27,637 nucleotides of DNA from M55B120 sp964426155 (GTDB taxonomy: Bacteria; Actinomycetota; Humimicrobiia; Humimicrobiales; Humimicrobiaceae): positions 1 to 27,637 of the forward strand of contig CAYROY010000075.1 of assembly GCA_964426155.1 (NCBI GenBank), read 5' to 3'. Shown one piece after another: positions 24,283-27,637 of the stretch. The first letter of the stretch is position 1. Every line of letters begins with the position of its first letter. Both the position numbers and the translations under genes were made by a program. The notes beneath the pieces were generated by a model that was not told the origin of the DNA, ran no database searches, and worked only from the letters and a program-made list of their open reading frames with translations.

Positions 24283-25623
24283 ATGACTGCTGTTTCATTA
24301 AAAATAGAAGAACTTAAGTCTTACGGGGATATATCCGATTATCTTTATGAAAGGAAAGATATAAGTCAAGAAGTTGTTTATAAAGTAAATAAGATCCTTG
24401 AAGAGGTAAGGCTCGGCGGCGACAGTGCTTTAATTAAGTATATAAGAAGATTTGACCGTATAGAGCTGGATAATATTAAAGATACAATCGTAAATGAAGA
24501 TGAGATCTCTTCTGCCGTTAAGAGGTTCAGAAAGCAATTTCCTGATCTGATCGAAGCTCTTGCTATAAGCAAAAAGAATATTGAACAATATCACATTTTC
24601 CAGCTTAAAAATGGGGAAAAGTCGTGGTTAAAGGAGTTTGGGCCCGGTAGGAAGCTGGGACAGAAGATAACCCCTATCGAAAGAGCAGGGCTCTATGTGC
24701 CAGGCGGCAGGTATATATATCCCTCTACGGTGCTTATGACCACTATACCCGCTATTATCGCAGGTGTGGATGAGATAGCTGTATTCTCTCCTCCCGGCAG
24801 GAATGGAAGGCTTGATGATGTTTTGCTTTATCTCTTAGGTATAATGGGTATTCATGAGGTATTTAAGATAGGCGGTGCACAGGCGATTGCAGCTATGGCA
24901 TATGGGACGGAGACCATTAAGAAAGTGGATAAGATAATAGGTCCCGGAAATATATATGTGGCTGCTGCAAAGAAGATTGTAAACGGTTATGTGGGCATAG
25001 ATTGCCTGGCAGGCCCCAGTGATATAACAATAATAGCAGATGATGGTGCAAGGGCAGATTTTATAGCACTTGATCTTATCTCGCAGGCAGAGCACGATCC
25101 TTTTTCAAGAAGCATACTTCTTTCAAAAAGCAAAAGATTGGCTCGTAAGGTGGTAGAGTCAATAAATGTACGTTTGCAGACATTAAAGGATGATAAAGAA
25201 TATAAAGAAAATGTTGAAATTGTTATAGAGTCCATGAAGGACTTCTGCAGGATTTTCTATAGCAGTAAAACTGAACTGCTTATTAAGGCCTGTAATATTA
25301 TAGCACCGGAGCACCTTGAAATAATGTCAGAAGACCCGGATAATATTGTTGAAGGTATCCGTAATGCAGGCGCGATATTTATTGGCAGCTTCACTCCTGT
25401 TGTGGCTGGAGATTATATCGCGGGTACAAATCATGTTATACCAACTGCTGGGAATGCCAGGTTTTCATCACCGCTTTCAGTAAATGATTTCCTTAAGAGG
25501 AGCAGTATCTGTATTTATGATAGGGATGCCCTTGCAAGGGATAAAGATAAGATTGCTGCAATAGCAGAATTTGAAAGGTTATATAATCACAGGGATGCAG
25601 TGCTAAAAAGATTTAGTAAATAA
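24283..25623 (+). CDS. hisD: Histidinol dehydrogenase
   Basis: This 446-residue zinc enzyme performs the last two steps of histidine synthesis, oxidising histidinol to histidine with two NAD. The core GGAQAIAAMAYGTETI, then DKIIGPGNIYVAAAKKIV and GIDCLAGPSDITIIAD, is clear. SQAEHDPFS supplies the Gln and His near zinc, and a further conserved block is IAPEHLEIMSEDP. It is full length. No Shine-Dalgarno is visible before the ATG. A TATAAT at 24240-24245 may be its -10 box. hisC follows after 13 bases, so the two form an operon, but the rest of the his genes are not here. Confidence 0.97.
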   Translation: MTAVSLKIEELKSYGDISDYLYERKDISQEVVYKVNKILEEVRLGGDSALIKYIRRFDRIELDNIKDTIVNEDEISSAVKRFRKQFPDLIEALAISKKNIEQYHIFQLKNGEKSWLKEFGPGRKLGQKITPIERAGLYVPGGRYIYPSTVLMTTIPAIIAGVDEIAVFSPPGRNGRLDDVLLYLLGIMGIHEVFKIGGAQAIAAMAYGTETIKKVDKIIGPGNIYVAAAKKIVNGYVGIDCLAGPSDITIIADDGARADFIALDLISQAEHDPFSRSILLSKSKRLARKVVESINVRLQTLKDDKEYKENVEIVIESMKDFCRIFYSSKTELLIKACNIIAPEHLEIMSEDPDNIVEGIRNAGAIFIGSFTPVVAGDYIAGTNHVIPTAGNARFSSPLSVNDFLKRSSICIYDRDALARDKDKIAAIAEFERLYNHRDAVLKRFSK

Positions 25624-25636
25624 GAATAGAGGTAAA

Positions 25637-26737
25637 ATGGGTCTGATGATAAAAAAATGTATAGAAAGTATCCCTGAATATGTACCGGGCAGGACAGTTG
25701 AAGAAGTAAAGGAAAAATACGGGCTGAGAGAAGTATATAAGCTAGCCTCCAACGAAAATCTTTATGGTGCCATCCCGGGTCTTGCCGAGATGCTATCCGG
25801 CTGTATAAAGAATATATATTATTATCCCGACGGTAGTTCCCTGGGAATAAGAAAAAAGATAAGCAGGGTATTTAAAATACCAGTTGAAAATATAATTATA
25901 GGAAGCGGTACTGATCAGATAATAGAGATGATTTGCGATAGTTTTATAGAACCCGGGGACAATATAGTCATTGCTGATCCAACATTCTCAATCTATGATA
26001 AAGCTGCACTTAAATGCGGGGGGCATTCTCTTAAAGTTCCACTATCAGGATTCAGGCAGGATGTCAGTGGACTTGTAGGAGCTGTTAATAAAAATACGAA
26101 GGTTCTTTTCCTGACCAATCCACATAATCCAACAGGTACAAATATAACTTCCGGAGAACTTAATTATGTCATGGAGAATGTGGATAGCAGTGTTCTTATT
26201 GTTATTGACGAAGCGTACTTTGAATACTGCCCCGAGGAAGCCAGGGTAGATACTTATGATTATATCATGGAAAAGGATAATCTTATGATTCTCAGGACAT
26301 TTTCAAAGATATACGGTCTGGCAGGTCTTAGAATCGGATACGGGATGGGTCCACTGGAGGCGGTAAAGGCTCTTAACAGGGTAAGACTTCCATTTAATGT
26401 CAATTCAATAGCTCAGAAGGCTGCAGAATATGTCTTAGAACATACCAGACATATTGAAGAGATAAGGAGAAGGATCAACAGCCAAAAGGAAATATACTAT
26501 AATGTACTGGATGACAATAAGATAGAATATATAAGGTCATATACGAATTTTATACTTATAAAAACAGGCAAAAATAGCGAAGCTATTGTAGAGGAGCTTT
26601 TAAGGTCCGGATTTATTGTAAGACCGGGTAGGAATCTTGGTCTTCCAGGATATATAAGAGTTACAATAGCTACAGAAGAAATAGATTCAAAATTTCTTAA
26701 GACCTTCACGAAAATTTATAAGAATTTTGAAAAATAA
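25637..26737 (+). CDS. hisC: Histidinol-phosphate aminotransferase
   Basis: This 366-residue PLP enzyme converts imidazole-acetol phosphate and glutamate to histidinol phosphate. PLP Lys is K224 in RTFSKIYGLAGLRIGYG. Others are KLASNENLYG, ADPTFSIYD, NPHNPTGT and VIDEAYFEY. Length fits the family. AGAGGT precedes the ATG; an ATG three codons later is an alternative. It lies 13 bases after hisD, so the two are co-transcribed. Related aromatic aminotransferases exist, but the hisD neighbour supports HisC. Confidence 0.93.
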   Translation: MGLMIKKCIESIPEYVPGRTVEEVKEKYGLREVYKLASNENLYGAIPGLAEMLSGCIKNIYYYPDGSSLGIRKKISRVFKIPVENIIIGSGTDQIIEMICDSFIEPGDNIVIADPTFSIYDKAALKCGGHSLKVPLSGFRQDVSGLVGAVNKNTKVLFLTNPHNPTGTNITSGELNYVMENVDSSVLIVIDEAYFEYCPEEARVDTYDYIMEKDNLMILRTFSKIYGLAGLRIGYGMGPLEAVKALNRVRLPFNVNSIAQKAAEYVLEHTRHIEEIRRRINSQKEIYYNVLDDNKIEYIRSYTNFILIKTGKNSEAIVEELLRSGFIVRPGRNLGLPGYIRVTIATEEIDSKFLKTFTKIYKNFEK

Positions 26738-26779
26738 AAAAAGTAACAATATTTAACACAGGGAGAAAGGACTGAAATA

Positions 26780-27619
26780 ATGGAAACAGTAGTGACCGGT
26801 AAAGATACGGAAGTGAAGTTTGGACAGGGGCTACCCACCGTAATTATAGCTGAGAGGATCAATCCCACCGGGAGAAAGAGACTTGCTGAAGAATTACAGG
26901 AAGGGAAACTGGATATTTTAAGAGAAGATGCAAGGAAGCAGACTGAAGCAGGAGGTGACATTATCGATATAAATGTCGGAGCAGTTAGTGTAGATGAGGT
27001 TGAGATGCTTCCCAGAGCAGTAGAAGCTGTTATGGAGGAAACAAATCAACCAGTGTGTCTTGATTCCGCTAATCCCGAAGCATTAAAAGCAGCATTGAAA
27101 GTATATCCTTACAAAGCGCTTATAAATTCGGTAGACGGGGAAGAGAAATCGATGAAAAGTCTCCTCCCCATCGCTGCCGAGACTAAATCTGCTATAATAT
27201 GCCTGACTATGGATGAAGAAGGTATACCGGAAAGTGTTGAAAAAAGGCTTCAGATAGCAGAAAAGATCATAAAGAGGGCCGAGAGCCTGGGAATAGGATT
27301 GGAAAACCTGGTATTCGATGCACTTGTAATGACCAATGCCACTAATTCGGAATATGCAAATATTACAATCGAGACACAAAGAAGACTGGTAAAGGAGTAT
27401 GGAGTCTCTATAACTGGTGGTTATTCCAATATCAGCTATGGGATGCCGAACAGGAACCTGTTAAATATACAGTTTATTTCAATGGGCATAATGAACGGAC
27501 TTACTGCACCAATAACAGACCCTCTGATACCGGGTCTTATACAAGCTATGAAAGCTGCCGATTTCCTTGCGGGAAGGGACCCATACGGGATGAAATATCT
27601 ATCATTTTATAGAAAATAG
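26780..27619 (+). CDS. Pterin-dependent (methyltetrahydrofolate) methyltransferase, AcsE/MtgA-like
   Basis: This 279-residue protein has the pterin-binding TIM barrel shared by dihydropteroate synthase and methyltetrahydrofolate:corrinoid methyltransferases. IIAERINPTGRKRLAEEL, GGDIIDINVG, VCLDSANPEALKAAL and GGYSNISYGMPNR match the methyltransferase branch. The Asn in SNISYG is the residue linked to proton transfer to N5 of folate. Its ending without a separate corrinoid domain suggests that it works with a separate corrinoid protein, either in acetyl-CoA synthesis or in a methylamine/betaine type path. AAAGGA precedes the ATG. It follows hisC by 42 bases, an odd neighbour. Classical FolP is less likely because the FolP pattern is absent. 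The corrinoid partner is not in the window. Confidence 0.88.
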   Translation: METVVTGKDTEVKFGQGLPTVIIAERINPTGRKRLAEELQEGKLDILREDARKQTEAGGDIIDINVGAVSVDEVEMLPRAVEAVMEETNQPVCLDSANPEALKAALKVYPYKALINSVDGEEKSMKSLLPIAAETKSAIICLTMDEEGIPESVEKRLQIAEKIIKRAESLGIGLENLVFDALVMTNATNSEYANITIETQRRLVKEYGVSITGGYSNISYGMPNRNLLNIQFISMGIMNGLTAPITDPLIPGLIQAMKAADFLAGRDPYGMKYLSFYRK

Positions 27620-27637
27620 TTATTTTTTTGGGTATAA

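Noticed and set aside
1..27637. CRISPR arrays, tRNA/rRNA genes and insertion sequences
   Set aside because: No regular direct repeats, RNA gene signatures, transposase ORFs or terminal inverted repeats were seen on reading.

Overview
The window is AT-rich bacterial DNA that is densely coded, with many Ile ATA and Arg AGA/AGG codons and several TTG starts. Lgt, predicted lipoproteins, GroEL with a CIRCE operator, CcdA and QueH mark it as bacterial. The metabolic genes point to an anaerobe: a ferredoxin-type 2-oxoacid oxidoreductase, a compact iron-sulfur flavoprotein, an FMN/FAD/4Fe-4S dienoyl-CoA-reductase-like enzyme, and two enzymes typical of corrinoid or tetrahydrofolate methyl transfer. 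I cannot fix the lineage. Clostridia-like Firmicutes, Atribacterota and low-GC anaerobic actinobacterial lineages are all possible. A groEL with no groES beside it but with its own CIRCE is a pattern known from Actinobacteria, which is only a weak hint. No rRNA, tRNA, insertion sequence, phage gene or CRISPR array was seen.

Layout. 1-5.9 kb: the 3' part of a UroD-family gene, a 435-base gap with potential RNA structure, then a ZIP metal transporter, an old-yellow-enzyme/dienoyl-CoA-reductase-like flavoprotein, a small membrane protein, a GNAT acetyltransferase and a radical SAM protein, all on the plus strand. 5.9-9.6 kb: groEL behind a promoter and degenerate CIRCE, a 430-base gap holding hairpins and a 14-codon lysine-rich minus-strand ORF, and a stand-alone trpB2 on the minus strand. 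9.7-14.3 kb: a divergent PlsY-like gene, then an efflux-type operon of adaptor, ABC ATPase, FtsX permease and MarR regulator. A near-perfect palindrome overlaps the operon's -35 box, so autoregulation by the MarR protein is a natural inference.

14.3-17.9 kb: a minus-strand ATP-cone/Mrr-like nuclease fusion, a DegV fatty-acid-binding protein, a minus-strand alpha/beta hydrolase and a YtxH protein followed by a strong terminator. 18.0-23.6 kb: a two-gene 2-oxoacid:acceptor oxidoreductase with an altered substrate motif, an iron-sulfur flavoprotein translationally coupled to a TlpA/ResA-like thioredoxin lipoprotein, CcdA and Lgt. This looks like a redox and envelope-maturation block. 23.6-27.6 kb: queH on the minus strand, then hisD, hisC and a pterin-dependent methyltransferase on the plus strand.

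The most distinctive items are the ATP-cone/nuclease fusion, the MarR-ABC operon with its operator, the divergent oxidoreductase alpha subunit, the pairing of a flavoprotein with a thioredoxin, and the micro-ORF between hairpins. None is proven to be a new system from sequence alone.
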